A DNA stretch of 64,000 bases, taken from assembly GCA_052117605.1 (NCBI GenBank), contig JBQKIT010000002.1. One strand, written 5' to 3'. A program made the position numbers and the translations under genes. Numbering within the stretch: position 1 is the first letter of the stretch; each line of letters starts with the position of its first letter. Below the pieces are notes generated by a model. The model was not told the origin of the DNA. It did not search any database and worked only from the letters and a program-made list of their open reading frames with translations. The stretch comes from CAG-791 sp000431495 (lineage in GTDB: Bacteria > Bacillota > Clostridia > Lachnospirales > Lachnospiraceae). Below, piece after piece: positions 36,109 through 44,303 of this stretch.

Positions 36109-37645
36109 GAAAAATAACGCAGCCGGAAGGGTGCGGCTGGCAGAGAGAAATATTGCATTCGGATACCTCGGACAGGCAGCGACCGCGCTGATGTCCTTTG
36201 TTCTCCGTACGATTTTCATCCGGCATCTCTCCGAGCAGCTTCTCGGGGTCAATTCGCTCTATACGAATATCCTGTCCATCCTGTCGATGGCAGAGCTTGG
36301 CATCGGGACGGCGCTGAACTTCGCGCTCTACCGGCCCGTGGCTGAGGAAAATACAGAGAAGATCAAGTCCTACATGAAGATGTACCGGAAGGCATATACG
36401 GTCATCGCGCTGGTGGTGGCGGGGATCGGACTTGCAATTGCGCCCTTCCTGAAATATCTCATCAAGGATCCGGGCTCCATTACCGTGCGGGAGATGACGA
36501 TTTATTATCTGATCTTTCTGTTCAATACGGTCAGCACGTATTTTGTCTCCTACAAGTACAGCCTGTGCAATGCCGAGCAGCGCAATTACATTCAGACGAA
36601 TATCAATACGATCACCAAGATCACGGTGACGCTTCTCCAGATGGCGGTGATCGTGCTCACCGGGAATTTCCTGTTCTATCTTCTGACCGATATGTTCGTG
36701 CAGCTTGCGCAGAAGATTTTCGTCTCCTGGTATCTGGACCGGCTGTATCCGTTTCTGCGGGATAAAAATGTGGAGCCATTGTCCAGGGAGGAGTCCGGAG
36801 AGGTCTGGAGAAAGACAAAGGCGCTCGTTCTGCACAAGGTCGGTGATGTGGCAAGACTGCAGACGGACTCGCTGATTATTTCCTCGTTTATTGCAGTTGC
36901 GATGTCCGGCATCGTGGACAATTACAACCTGGTCATCAATGCCGTGACGAACTTCGTCAACATCATTTTCAATTCGGTGATTTCGAGCTTTGGCAATCTC
37001 ATTGCCACAGAGACGAAGGAACGGCAGTATGAGCTGTTCCAGGTATACCGCTTCTTTGCAAGCTGGGTATACGGCTTTGCGGTGACCGGCTTTTTCGTTC
37101 TGCTCACGCCGCTTGTACGGATCTGGCTTGGAGATGCCTGGATCCTTCCGGCCTCTGCCGTGGCACTGATTCTGATTGATCTGTATTTCAAGGGAGACCG
37201 GATCGTGTTGTCCAATTACAAAACAGCGGCAGGTGTGTTTGAGCAGGACAAATATCTTGCGCTCATTCAGGGCGGCGTCAATCTGGTCCTGTCCATCTGG
37301 CTGGTACAGAAGATCGGACTTGCCGGCATTTACGTCGGAACGGTGATTTCGGGGCTGATTGCGAACTTGACCAAACCGGTCATTATTTACAGGGTTTGCT
37401 TTGGAAGGTCAAGCCGGTCCTATTTTGCAGAGTCGCTTCGCTATGCAGGGACGGTTGCGGTGCTTGCCGCAGGTCTGAAGCTTGTGGGGAACCGTGTGAT
37501 GGCACAGCCGGCGATCGGAAGCTTTCTTCTGATGGTGGTGATCATTACGCTTGTCTTTAACGGCGTGTTCCTTCTTCTTTTCGGCAGATCCCGGGAATTC
37601 CGGTATCTGAAGCATGTCGCTCTGAAAAAGCTCGGGAAGGTGTGA
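36095..37645 (+). CDS. Wzx-type oligosaccharide flippase (MOP superfamily)
   Basis: This 516-residue protein has 12-14 membrane helices with the polysaccharide-export pattern: ERNIAFGYLGQAATALMSFVLRTIFIRHLSEQLLGVNSLYTNIL at the N-terminus (split here only for reading), AELGIGTALNFALYRP, and KTAAGVFEQDKYLALIQGGVNLVLSIWLV towards the end. Wzx proteins flip lipid-linked repeat units to the outside. It is the only clear flippase in the window although there are two initiating transferases. It overlaps the pyruvyl transferase by 14 bases and ends just before the GH88/105-like gene. Confidence 0.9.
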   Translation: MDKHKKNNAAGRVRLAERNIAFGYLGQAATALMSFVLRTIFIRHLSEQLLGVNSLYTNILSILSMAELGIGTALNFALYRPVAEENTEKIKSYMKMYRKAYTVIALVVAGIGLAIAPFLKYLIKDPGSITVREMTIYYLIFLFNTVSTYFVSYKYSLCNAEQRNYIQTNINTITKITVTLLQMAVIVLTGNFLFYLLTDMFVQLAQKIFVSWYLDRLYPFLRDKNVEPLSREESGEVWRKTKALVLHKVGDVARLQTDSLIISSFIAVAMSGIVDNYNLVINAVTNFVNIIFNSVISSFGNLIATETKERQYELFQVYRFFASWVYGFAVTGFFVLLTPLVRIWLGDAWILPASAVALILIDLYFKGDRIVLSNYKTAAGVFEQDKYLALIQGGVNLVLSIWLVQKIGLAGIYVGTVISGLIANLTKPVIIYRVCFGRSSRSYFAESLRYAGTVAVLAAGLKLVGNRVMAQPAIGSFLLMVVIITLVFNGVFLLLFGRSREFRYLKHVALKKLGKV

Positions 37646-37647
37646 AA

Positions 37648-38685
37648 ATGCAGGCAGAGAGAGAAACGATCCTTGAGAAAATGGCAGAGGAAGCCGGAAG
37701 AGAGCTTCATCAGCTCGCGCATCAGACGTGGAAAAGAAAGGCGAAGTCGGCAGCAAAGCGCCTTCTTGGCAGAAAGGAAGCGACAGCGGATCTTCTGTTC
37801 TGGCCGGCGGGGCTTCTGCTTCTCGGACTTGTGGAAGCAGATCATCTTACGGAGGCAGAGGACTATCTGGACCTTTGGTTTGACCGCGGCATGCCGGTTG
37901 GCAATCCGGATGATGCCCTTGCCGGTGCGGTGATGCTCCGGCTCTTTGAAAGAACCGGGAAGGAGAGATATCTTCAGGCGGCGGACAGGATTTTTGACTA
38001 CCTGGAGCGCTGCAGGAGGGATCCGGAGGGAGCCATCGTTTACGGGCAGAGAAGCAAGAATGACTGGATCTATGCGGACGGAGCAGGACAGACGTGTCTT
38101 TTCTATTCGGAATATGCAAGAGTTACAGGAGAAAGGGGACGAGAAGCCATATCTCTGGCGGAGCGTCAGATGTCTCTTTTCCTGAAGAACGGGATGGATG
38201 AGAGAAGCGGACTTCCTTATCACGGCTACGATGAGAAAAGCGGTGTCAAATTCGGAATCATCGGATGGGGAAGAGCTGTCGGATGGCTTCTTCTCGGACT
38301 TTCCGGAGAGAGCCTGCAGGAGATGGGAAACCCGGAAATTACGGCCCGGACGGAACGGCTGCTCGGTGAAATTCTCGAAAGGATCCGGGAGGATCATCTT
38401 TTCTCCTGGCAGCTGGACTGTCTGGAGGGGCCTGCGGACACCTCGGCCACGGGGATGATCTGCTACAGTCTTCTTCAGATGAAGAAAACGGGGAACAGCG
38501 AAAAGGTGAAGCGGGCTCTGGAGCAGGCGGCAGAAAAGCTGTTTTCGATGGTTTCGGAGGATGGAAAGATCGGACAGGCTTCGGCGGAGTGCACGGATTT
38601 TGCCCAGTACCGGCAGCAGTATGGGAATTATCCCTGGGGACAGGGAGCTGTACTTGCGTTTCTTGCGTGCTTTGTCCGAAAATGA
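37648..38685 (+). CDS. GH88/GH105-like (alpha/alpha)6-barrel protein
   Basis: This 345-residue helical protein has features of unsaturated glycuronyl hydrolases: paired helices with DRIFDYLERC, DWIYADGAGQTCLFYSEYARV (the Asp-containing catalytic-type segment), GIIGWGRAVGWLLLGLSG and TSATGMICYSLLQM. GH88 and GH105 enzymes hydrate unsaturated uronic acids left by polysaccharide lyases. No signal peptide is present, so it would be cytoplasmic. It is unusual for such a gene to lie between a flippase and a fucosyltransferase in a biosynthetic locus. It may trim or recycle a uronic-acid glycan, or only share the barrel fold. ATG 37648 follows GGGAAGG by seven bases. Confidence 0.7.
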   Translation: MQAERETILEKMAEEAGRELHQLAHQTWKRKAKSAAKRLLGRKEATADLLFWPAGLLLLGLVEADHLTEAEDYLDLWFDRGMPVGNPDDALAGAVMLRLFERTGKERYLQAADRIFDYLERCRRDPEGAIVYGQRSKNDWIYADGAGQTCLFYSEYARVTGERGREAISLAERQMSLFLKNGMDERSGLPYHGYDEKSGVKFGIIGWGRAVGWLLLGLSGESLQEMGNPEITARTERLLGEILERIREDHLFSWQLDCLEGPADTSATGMICYSLLQMKKTGNSEKVKRALEQAAEKLFSMVSEDGKIGQASAECTDFAQYRQQYGNYPWGQGAVLAFLACFVRK

Positions 38686-38777
38686 ATCCGGCCAGAAGTC
38701 GGGCTGCCTGTCTGGTGCAGAGGGGAAAGTTACTTTTTAATGCTTGCGCAGTCGTATCTGCGGCGTGAAAGGATCAC

Positions 38778-39728
38778 ATGATTATTGTTGAAGTGAAGGG
38801 CGGACTGGGAAATCAGATGCAGCAGTATGCACTGTACTGCAAGCTGAGGAGCCTTGGAAAGGATGTAAAGCTGGATCTTTCCTGGTTCGATGAGGACAAT
38901 CAGAAGAATATGCTGGCTCCGAGAAGCTGCGAGCTTCTGAAATTCCGGAATCTTCCGTTTGAGGAGTGCACGGAGGAGGAGAAAAAAGCGCTTCTTGGCA
39001 GCAGCTCTTTCTGGGGAAAGGCGGCAAGAAAGCTGCATCTGGGCGGGAAGGCAGCCGGAAAGCGGTTTACGGAGAGCCGGATGTATCATCCGGAAATTTT
39101 CGGACTGGAGGATGCCTATCTCGATGGCTATTTTGCCTGCACGAAATATTATGAGGACATCCTGGGAGAGCTCCGCAAGGTGTTTGTTTTTCCGGAGAGC
39201 GCAGAGCCTGCCGTGAATGCGGCAAACCAGGCGGTCATCACGGAAATGGAGGATGCATACACCTTTTCCTGTGCCGTGCACATCCGGAGAGGGGATTACC
39301 TGGATCCGGAAAACGCACCCCTCCTTGGAGGAATCTGTACGGAGAGCTATTATCAGGGAGCCATTGATTTCCTGGAGCGCGCCGTGGAGGCTGCAAGGAG
39401 CGGAAGGAGAATTCATTTCTATGTCTTTTCCGATGATCCGGGCTTTGCACATGCCTGCCGGTTCGGCAATCTGGGCGAGGAGATCACGGTGTGCGACTGG
39501 AATAAAGGGGAGGACAGCCTGCTGGATATGCAGCTGATGATGCACTGCAACGGTGTGATCGCAGCAAACTCTACCTTTTCGTTCTGGGGAGGGCGGCTGA
39601 ATGCCAGAGAACCGAAGATTCTGATCCGTCCGCTTCGTCACCGCAACAACCAGATTCCGGATCCGGAAGCAATGCGTGACTACTGGAAGGGCTGGACACT
39701 TGTAGATACGGATGGAAAGGCGCTATAA
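38778..39728 (+). CDS. GT11 alpha-1,2-fucosyltransferase-like protein
   Basis: This 316-residue protein has the complete GT11 pattern: VKGGLGNQMQQYALYCKLRSLG at the N-terminus, LDGYFACTKYYEDI, HIRRGDYLD with His168 and both arginines, GICTESYYQGAIDFL, YVFSDDPGFA and IAANSTFSFWGGRLN. GT11 enzymes add fucose (or 6-deoxy-sugar relatives) alpha-1,2 to galactose. It resembles the N-terminal half of the fusion encoded at 27.0-29.1 kb but keeps the canonical motif. No GDP-fucose synthesis gene is visible in the window. A 92-base gap with a weak inverted repeat precedes it. It is the last glycan gene before trpS. Confidence 0.9.
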   Translation: MIIVEVKGGLGNQMQQYALYCKLRSLGKDVKLDLSWFDEDNQKNMLAPRSCELLKFRNLPFEECTEEEKKALLGSSSFWGKAARKLHLGGKAAGKRFTESRMYHPEIFGLEDAYLDGYFACTKYYEDILGELRKVFVFPESAEPAVNAANQAVITEMEDAYTFSCAVHIRRGDYLDPENAPLLGGICTESYYQGAIDFLERAVEAARSGRRIHFYVFSDDPGFAHACRFGNLGEEITVCDWNKGEDSLLDMQLMMHCNGVIAANSTFSFWGGRLNAREPKILIRPLRHRNNQIPDPEAMRDYWKGWTLVDTDGKAL

Positions 39729-39771
39729 TCATGGCTTGGAGAGTTCTGAAATTTGTGAGAGGAAACAGGAA

Positions 39772-40926
39772 ATGGGAAAGATTATTTTAACCGGTGACCG
39801 TCCGACGGGGCGTCTTCACATCGGACATTATGTAGGATCTCTGCGCCGCAGAGTGGAGCTGCAGAACGGCGGCGATTACGACGAAATCAACATCATGATC
39901 GCGGACGCACAGGCGCTGACGGACAATGCGGACAATCCGGAGAAGGTTCGCAAGAACATCATCAATGTAGCGCTGGATTATCTGTCTGCGGGAATTGACC
40001 CGGAGAAGACGACGATTCTGATTCAGTCGCAGATTCCGGAGCTGACGGAGCTGACCTTCTACTATGCCAATCTGGTGACAGTGGCAAGACTTCAGAGAAA
40101 CCCTACGGTGAAATCGGAGCTTGGCATGCGCGGCTTCGGCGGCAGCATTCCGGTTGGCTTCTTCACCTATCCGATTTCACAGGCAGCGGACATCACGGCG
40201 TTTAAGGCGACCACGGTTCCTGCAGGCGAGGACCAGGAGCCGATGATTGAGCAGACGAGAGAAATCGTCCGCAGCTTCCATCATACGTACAACTGTGAGG
40301 TCCTCGTGGAGCCTGAGATTCTGCTTCCGGAGAATCAGGCATCCATGCGCCTTCCCGGAACCGACGGCAAGGAGAAGATGAGCAAGTCTCTCGGAAACTG
40401 CATCTATCTGTCCGAGGAGCCGAATGATATCAAGAAGAAGGTCATGAGCATGTTCACGGATCCGGATCATCTCCGGATCGAGGATCCCGGAAAAATCGAA
40501 GGCAATACGGTCTTTACGTATCTGGATGCTTTTGTTAAGCCGGAGCATTTTGAAGAGTTTCTTCCGGACTATGCAAATCTGGATGAGCTCAAGGATCACT
40601 ACCGTCGCGGCGGACTTGGCGACGTGAAGGTCAAGAAGTTCCTGAACAGCGTTCTTCAGACAACGCTGGAGCCGATCCGGAATCGCCGTCATGAATATGA
40701 GAAGAATATTGATTATGTTTACGAGGTTCTGAAGAAGGGCTCCGAGAAGGCGGAGGAAACTGCTGCGAATACCCTTCATGAAGTCAAGGAGGCGATGAAG
40801 ATCAATTACTTTGATGACAAGGAGCTGATCCTGCAGCAGCAGAAGGAATTCGATGAGGCTGCAAAGGAGAGAGAGGCACTGGAGGCCCGCAAGGCGAGAA
40901 GCCGTGCAGCAGCGAAAAAGGCCTGA
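39772..40926 (+). CDS. trpS: Tryptophan--tRNA ligase
   Basis: This 384-residue class I aminoacyl-tRNA synthetase has the HIGH motif in GRLHIGHYVGSL and the KMSKS motif at 202-206 (KEKMSKSLGN). DRPTGRLHIGHYVGSLRRR and IMIADAQALTDN are specific to the longer TrpRS form of Firmicutes. It charges tRNA-Trp in the cytoplasm. The ATG at 39772 follows GAGAGGAAACAGGAA. Only 43 bases separate it from the GT11 gene and no T-box leader fits there, so it may be transcribed with the glycan operon or from an unseen promoter inside it. The C-terminus is Ala/Arg/Lys-rich. Confidence 0.96.
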   Translation: MGKIILTGDRPTGRLHIGHYVGSLRRRVELQNGGDYDEINIMIADAQALTDNADNPEKVRKNIINVALDYLSAGIDPEKTTILIQSQIPELTELTFYYANLVTVARLQRNPTVKSELGMRGFGGSIPVGFFTYPISQAADITAFKATTVPAGEDQEPMIEQTREIVRSFHHTYNCEVLVEPEILLPENQASMRLPGTDGKEKMSKSLGNCIYLSEEPNDIKKKVMSMFTDPDHLRIEDPGKIEGNTVFTYLDAFVKPEHFEEFLPDYANLDELKDHYRRGGLGDVKVKKFLNSVLQTTLEPIRNRRHEYEKNIDYVYEVLKKGSEKAEETAANTLHEVKEAMKINYFDDKELILQQQKEFDEAAKEREALEARKARSRAAAKKA

Positions 40927-41018
40927 GAAGGAAGACCGGAGTAAGAGGTTTTAAGTTAAGAAGGCTTGATAAGAAACCTGATTTCAGAAAGTCAAATGAT
41001 CACAGGAGGAGACAGGCA

Positions 41019-42035
41019 ATGAAGATTCTTGTAACAGGCGGTGCAGGTTTTATCGGAAGTCATACCGTAGTGGAGTTGCAGAATGCAGGGCATGAGCCGG
41101 TCATTCTGGACAATCTCTACAACGCAAGTGAAAAGGTTCTCGGACGAATAGAAGCCATCACAGGGAAGAAGGTTCCCTTTTATCAGGTGGATATCCGTGA
41201 CCGCGAGGGTCTGAACAAGGTATTTGATGCGGAAAAGCCGGATGCAGTCATTCACTTTGCAGGGCTGAAGGCTGTCGGCGAATCGGTGAAGAAGCCGTGG
41301 GAGTACTATGACAACAACATCACAGGAACCCTGACTCTGGTGGATGTGATGCGTCAGCACGGCTGCAAGAATATTATTTTCTCCTCATCGGCAACGGTAT
41401 ACGGCGATCCTGCTTTTGTACCGATCACGGAAGAGTGCCCGAAGGGACAGTGCACGAACCCTTACGGCTGGACGAAGTCCATGCTGGAGCAGGTTCTGAC
41501 AGACATTCAGTTTGCAGATCCGGAGTGGAATGTGATTCTGCTTCGCTACTTCAATCCGATCGGTGCGCATAAGTCCGGAACGATGGGCGAGAACCCGAAC
41601 GGCATTCCGAATAACCTGATGCCTTACATCACACAGGTTGCTGTCGGCAAGCTGGAGAAGCTTCACGTATATGGCAACGACTATGATACTCCGGACGGAA
41701 CCGGTGTCCGTGACTATATCCACGTGGTTGATCTTGCAAAGGGTCATGTCTGCGCACTGAAGAAGCTTGCTCCCGGATCCGGCCTTAGCATTTATAACCT
41801 GGGAACCGGAGTTGGCTACAGCGTACTGGATATCGTGAAGAACTTTGAAGAGGCAACCGGAATCAAGATTCCGTACGTCATTGACGGAAGGCGTGCGGGC
41901 GACATTGCTACCTGCTACTGCTCTGCGGCAAAGGCAAAGGCAGAGCTTGGCTGGGAAGCCCAGTATGGAATTCGCGACATGTGCGAGGATTCCTGGAGAT
42001 GGCAGAGCCAGAACCCGAACGGATACGATGACTGA
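41019..42035 (+). CDS. galE: UDP-glucose 4-epimerase
   Basis: This 338-residue SDR has TGGAGFIGSHTVVELQNAG, VIHFAGLKAVGESVKKPWEYYDNN, SSSATVYGDP, the catalytic NPYGWTKSMLE and YNLGTGVGYSVLDIV, all diagnostic for GalE. It interconverts UDP-glucose and UDP-galactose and would feed galactose acceptors to the GT11 enzymes upstream, which is inference. A very strong AGGAGGAGA lies before the start. A 92-base gap upstream contains an AGGTTT/AAACCT inverted repeat. A strong terminator follows 44 bases after the stop. Confidence 0.96.
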   Translation: MKILVTGGAGFIGSHTVVELQNAGHEPVILDNLYNASEKVLGRIEAITGKKVPFYQVDIRDREGLNKVFDAEKPDAVIHFAGLKAVGESVKKPWEYYDNNITGTLTLVDVMRQHGCKNIIFSSSATVYGDPAFVPITEECPKGQCTNPYGWTKSMLEQVLTDIQFADPEWNVILLRYFNPIGAHKSGTMGENPNGIPNNLMPYITQVAVGKLEKLHVYGNDYDTPDGTGVRDYIHVVDLAKGHVCALKKLAPGSGLSIYNLGTGVGYSVLDIVKNFEEATGIKIPYVIDGRRAGDIATCYCSAAKAKAELGWEAQYGIRDMCEDSWRWQSQNPNGYDD

Positions 42036-42078
42036 TCGGATCGCATAAGCAAACAGGGAATAAACATCAGCGAATGAG

Positions 42079-42130
42079 AACGGGCGAAAAGCGAGCGTGA
42101 AAATACCGCTTGATTTTTCGCCCGTTTTTT
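42079..42130 (+). terminator. Intrinsic terminator after galE
   Basis: AACGGGCGAAAA at 42079-42090 pairs perfectly with TTTTCGCCCGTT at 42115-42126, and the T run continues to 42130. The 24-base loop contains a smaller AGCG/CGCT stem. This is a strong rho-independent terminator and marks the end of the glycan-trpS-galE transcription region. Confidence 0.9.
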
Positions 42131-42196
42131 GTACATGATACTGAGTACAGGTTATTGGCAGCAGGAAGCGGATATCCGGAAATGGCAGGAAAAACA

Positions 42197-42478
42197 ATGT
42201 TTCGATTATGGGCAAAGGAATGGGACGGGGGACACCTCCTCCGTGAGATTACAATAGAGGATGGCTCGGAGGAGACAAGAACCCATAAGGTCTTTCACGC
42301 ATTGACCAGGGCTTGTCATGAATTCGATCTGCCGGAGCCGATCTGGTTGGATCAGAACATACGGGATTTTCAGAGACGAGCCAAGTGCCGCTTCTCGAAG
42401 GACAGCTTTGTGGAAGAGCTTCCCTTTGACTATCTGGAAATTGAAATTGTGGAAGAGGATCCGGATTTCTATGGATAG
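42197..42478 (+). CDS. Small conserved hypothetical protein
   Basis: This protein of about 93 residues has mixed alpha/beta composition: MFRLWAKEWDGGHLLREITIEDG, then HKVFHALTRACHEFDLPEPIWLDQNI, then RFSKDSFVEELPFDYLEIEIVEED. I recognise the general pattern from small Lachnospiraceae proteins but not a function. The C-terminal EELPFDYLEIEIVEED stretch is highly acidic. The start at 42197 has CAGGAAAA upstream; ATG 42182 would add five residues. It overlaps the sensor kinase gene by 8 bases, so it is translationally coupled to the two-component system and may modulate it, though it could be a bystander. Confidence 0.65.
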   Translation: MFRLWAKEWDGGHLLREITIEDGSEETRTHKVFHALTRACHEFDLPEPIWLDQNIRDFQRRAKCRFSKDSFVEELPFDYLEIEIVEEDPDFYG

Positions 42479-44276
42479 ACAGATGAAAAGAAAAGCACCT
42501 GGTTCGGAAACTAAGAACGGAAAGCCCTTTGTACCGATCCGGACAAAGATCTTTGCAGGTTGTGTGACGATCGCTATTCTTACAGAAATGCTTGTATTCA
42601 CCGCGGTATTCTCGGCTTATCGGCAGAATGCAAGGAAGCAGTATTATCAGCAGACACAGCAGGCGATTACATTGCTCTCGGACAGCATGCGGAAAAACCT
42701 GGCAGAGATGGAGCAGGGGATTATCTACAAAACCTGGGGAAGCAGTATCTTCCGGTCCGACTACGATTACTTTCAGGACAATCTGCACATGTACCGGAGA
42801 AATCTGCAGAAGCTTTCCAGTATGTTTCTGATGTCGCATGTTCCGTTGAAGGCAATCTACAGCTGTGACAGCATGCGCCACGAGGACTTTTATTCGGTTT
42901 CCAATTCCGATGTAAAGAACCTGGAGGACTATCGGAAATCGGAAATCGGAAGATACCTTCGGAATCATCGGAAGGAAATCAGCGGGAAGGCTGGGAAAAC
43001 CTGGTTTCGTTCATTTGCGGATCAGCCGGATTCGGTCTATATGATCAAGAATGTCATCGATACCGATACTACCGATTATCTGGGGACACTTGTTCTGGAG
43101 CTGGACCGTAAGTATCTGCAGGATATGTATGAGAGTGTCGGAACGGCATACGAAAGTGAATTCGTAATTTATGAGAACGGTGAGCTGCTCTCCTGCGCGG
43201 AGTCGTTCCGGGAGGAGGCAGAGAAATACAGAGAGGTTCTGAGGGAAGGCAAGGAAGAGCTACGCTGGGGCAGATATCTGGTCTGCACGGGGGAAGAAAT
43301 GAGAAACGGATGGACCATTGTTGTGTTCAAACCGGAGGCTGAGCTGATGGAAGGAATGCGTGATATGGTCCCGCAGCTCATTCTGTATGGACTGCTTACG
43401 CTGGCTTTGTCCATGCTCTTCTCCAGATGGCTGGCACGGACCCAGACGGAGAACATCGATGCGATGGTTCGACAGATCCGGAAGATACACGGTTCGAGTC
43501 CGGATGCGCTGACCAAGGTGGAGGTTTCTTCGAACGATGAAATGAGGTATCTGGAGGACGCCTTTAATGAACTGATCGATCAGCTGAACGTATCGGTTCA
43601 GAGACTTGCCTATGCAAGTGTGGAGAAGGAACGGGCCGAGTACAATGCGCTGATGGCCCAGATGGATCCGCATTTTCTGTACAATACGCTGGAGGGCATC
43701 AGCTCTCTGGCGAGACTTCATGGTGATCACAGCATTGTGGAGTGCACGAATCGATTAAGCCGTCTGTACCGCGTGGCGGTCCACGGAAAGAGCAGCGAGA
43801 TTCCGCTTCGGGAGGAAATGTCCTATGTGGAGAACTATCTCGAACTGGAGAAGATGATTACCGGCGGACGAATCAGCATCATCGTGGATCCGGAGGAGGA
43901 GACACTGGATCTTCCGGTGCCGAAGCTGATCGTACAGCCGATTGTGGAGAACAGCATCCGTCACGGTGTCGAAGACATGGTGGAGGGAGGAACCGTTCTT
44001 GTCACCACAAGAATCGAGGATGGCAAGCTTAAGATTGACGTGGCAGATAACGGGAAGGGAATTCCACCGGAGAAGATACCGGAGCTTCTTTCCACAGAGG
44101 AAATGGATGCCATGCACATCGGAATCGGAGCAGTGCAGCGCAGAATCCGTATTCTGTACGGAGAGGAATATGGCCTTTCCATTCGAAGTGATCAGGAGGG
44201 AACGACGGTGACCATCACTCTTCCGGTACAGGAACGAGGAAAATCAAACCTGATTCTTCCGACTTCGGAGGAATAA
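42471..44276 (+). CDS. YesM/LytS-type sensor histidine kinase
   Basis: This protein of about 601 residues has a first membrane helix (about 28-48), an extracytoplasmic sensor domain (about 50-300), a second helix (about 303-322), a HAMP linker (to about 385), a His_kinase block QMDPHFLYNTLEGISSLA with phospho-accepting His401, and an HATPase end with VENSIRHGVED and DNGKGIPP. This is the class that senses extracellular sugars or related ligands and phosphorylates YesN-type regulators. The partner regulator starts 27 bases after the stop and ABC sugar transporter genes follow. The ATG at 42471 lies inside the preceding small gene. Confidence 0.93.
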   Translation: MDRQMKRKAPGSETKNGKPFVPIRTKIFAGCVTIAILTEMLVFTAVFSAYRQNARKQYYQQTQQAITLLSDSMRKNLAEMEQGIIYKTWGSSIFRSDYDYFQDNLHMYRRNLQKLSSMFLMSHVPLKAIYSCDSMRHEDFYSVSNSDVKNLEDYRKSEIGRYLRNHRKEISGKAGKTWFRSFADQPDSVYMIKNVIDTDTTDYLGTLVLELDRKYLQDMYESVGTAYESEFVIYENGELLSCAESFREEAEKYREVLREGKEELRWGRYLVCTGEEMRNGWTIVVFKPEAELMEGMRDMVPQLILYGLLTLALSMLFSRWLARTQTENIDAMVRQIRKIHGSSPDALTKVEVSSNDEMRYLEDAFNELIDQLNVSVQRLAYASVEKERAEYNALMAQMDPHFLYNTLEGISSLARLHGDHSIVECTNRLSRLYRVAVHGKSSEIPLREEMSYVENYLELEKMITGGRISIIVDPEEETLDLPVPKLIVQPIVENSIRHGVEDMVEGGTVLVTTRIEDGKLKIDVADNGKGIPPEKIPELLSTEEMDAMHIGIGAVQRRIRILYGEEYGLSIRSDQEGTTVTITLPVQERGKSNLILPTSEE

Positions 44277-44303
44277 GGCAGCCAGACAGGCAAAGGAGCA
44301 GCT

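Noticed and set aside
39729..39771. Possible T-box leader for trpS
   Set aside because: The gap of 43 bases is far too short for a T-box, and no T-box core sequence is seen in or before it.
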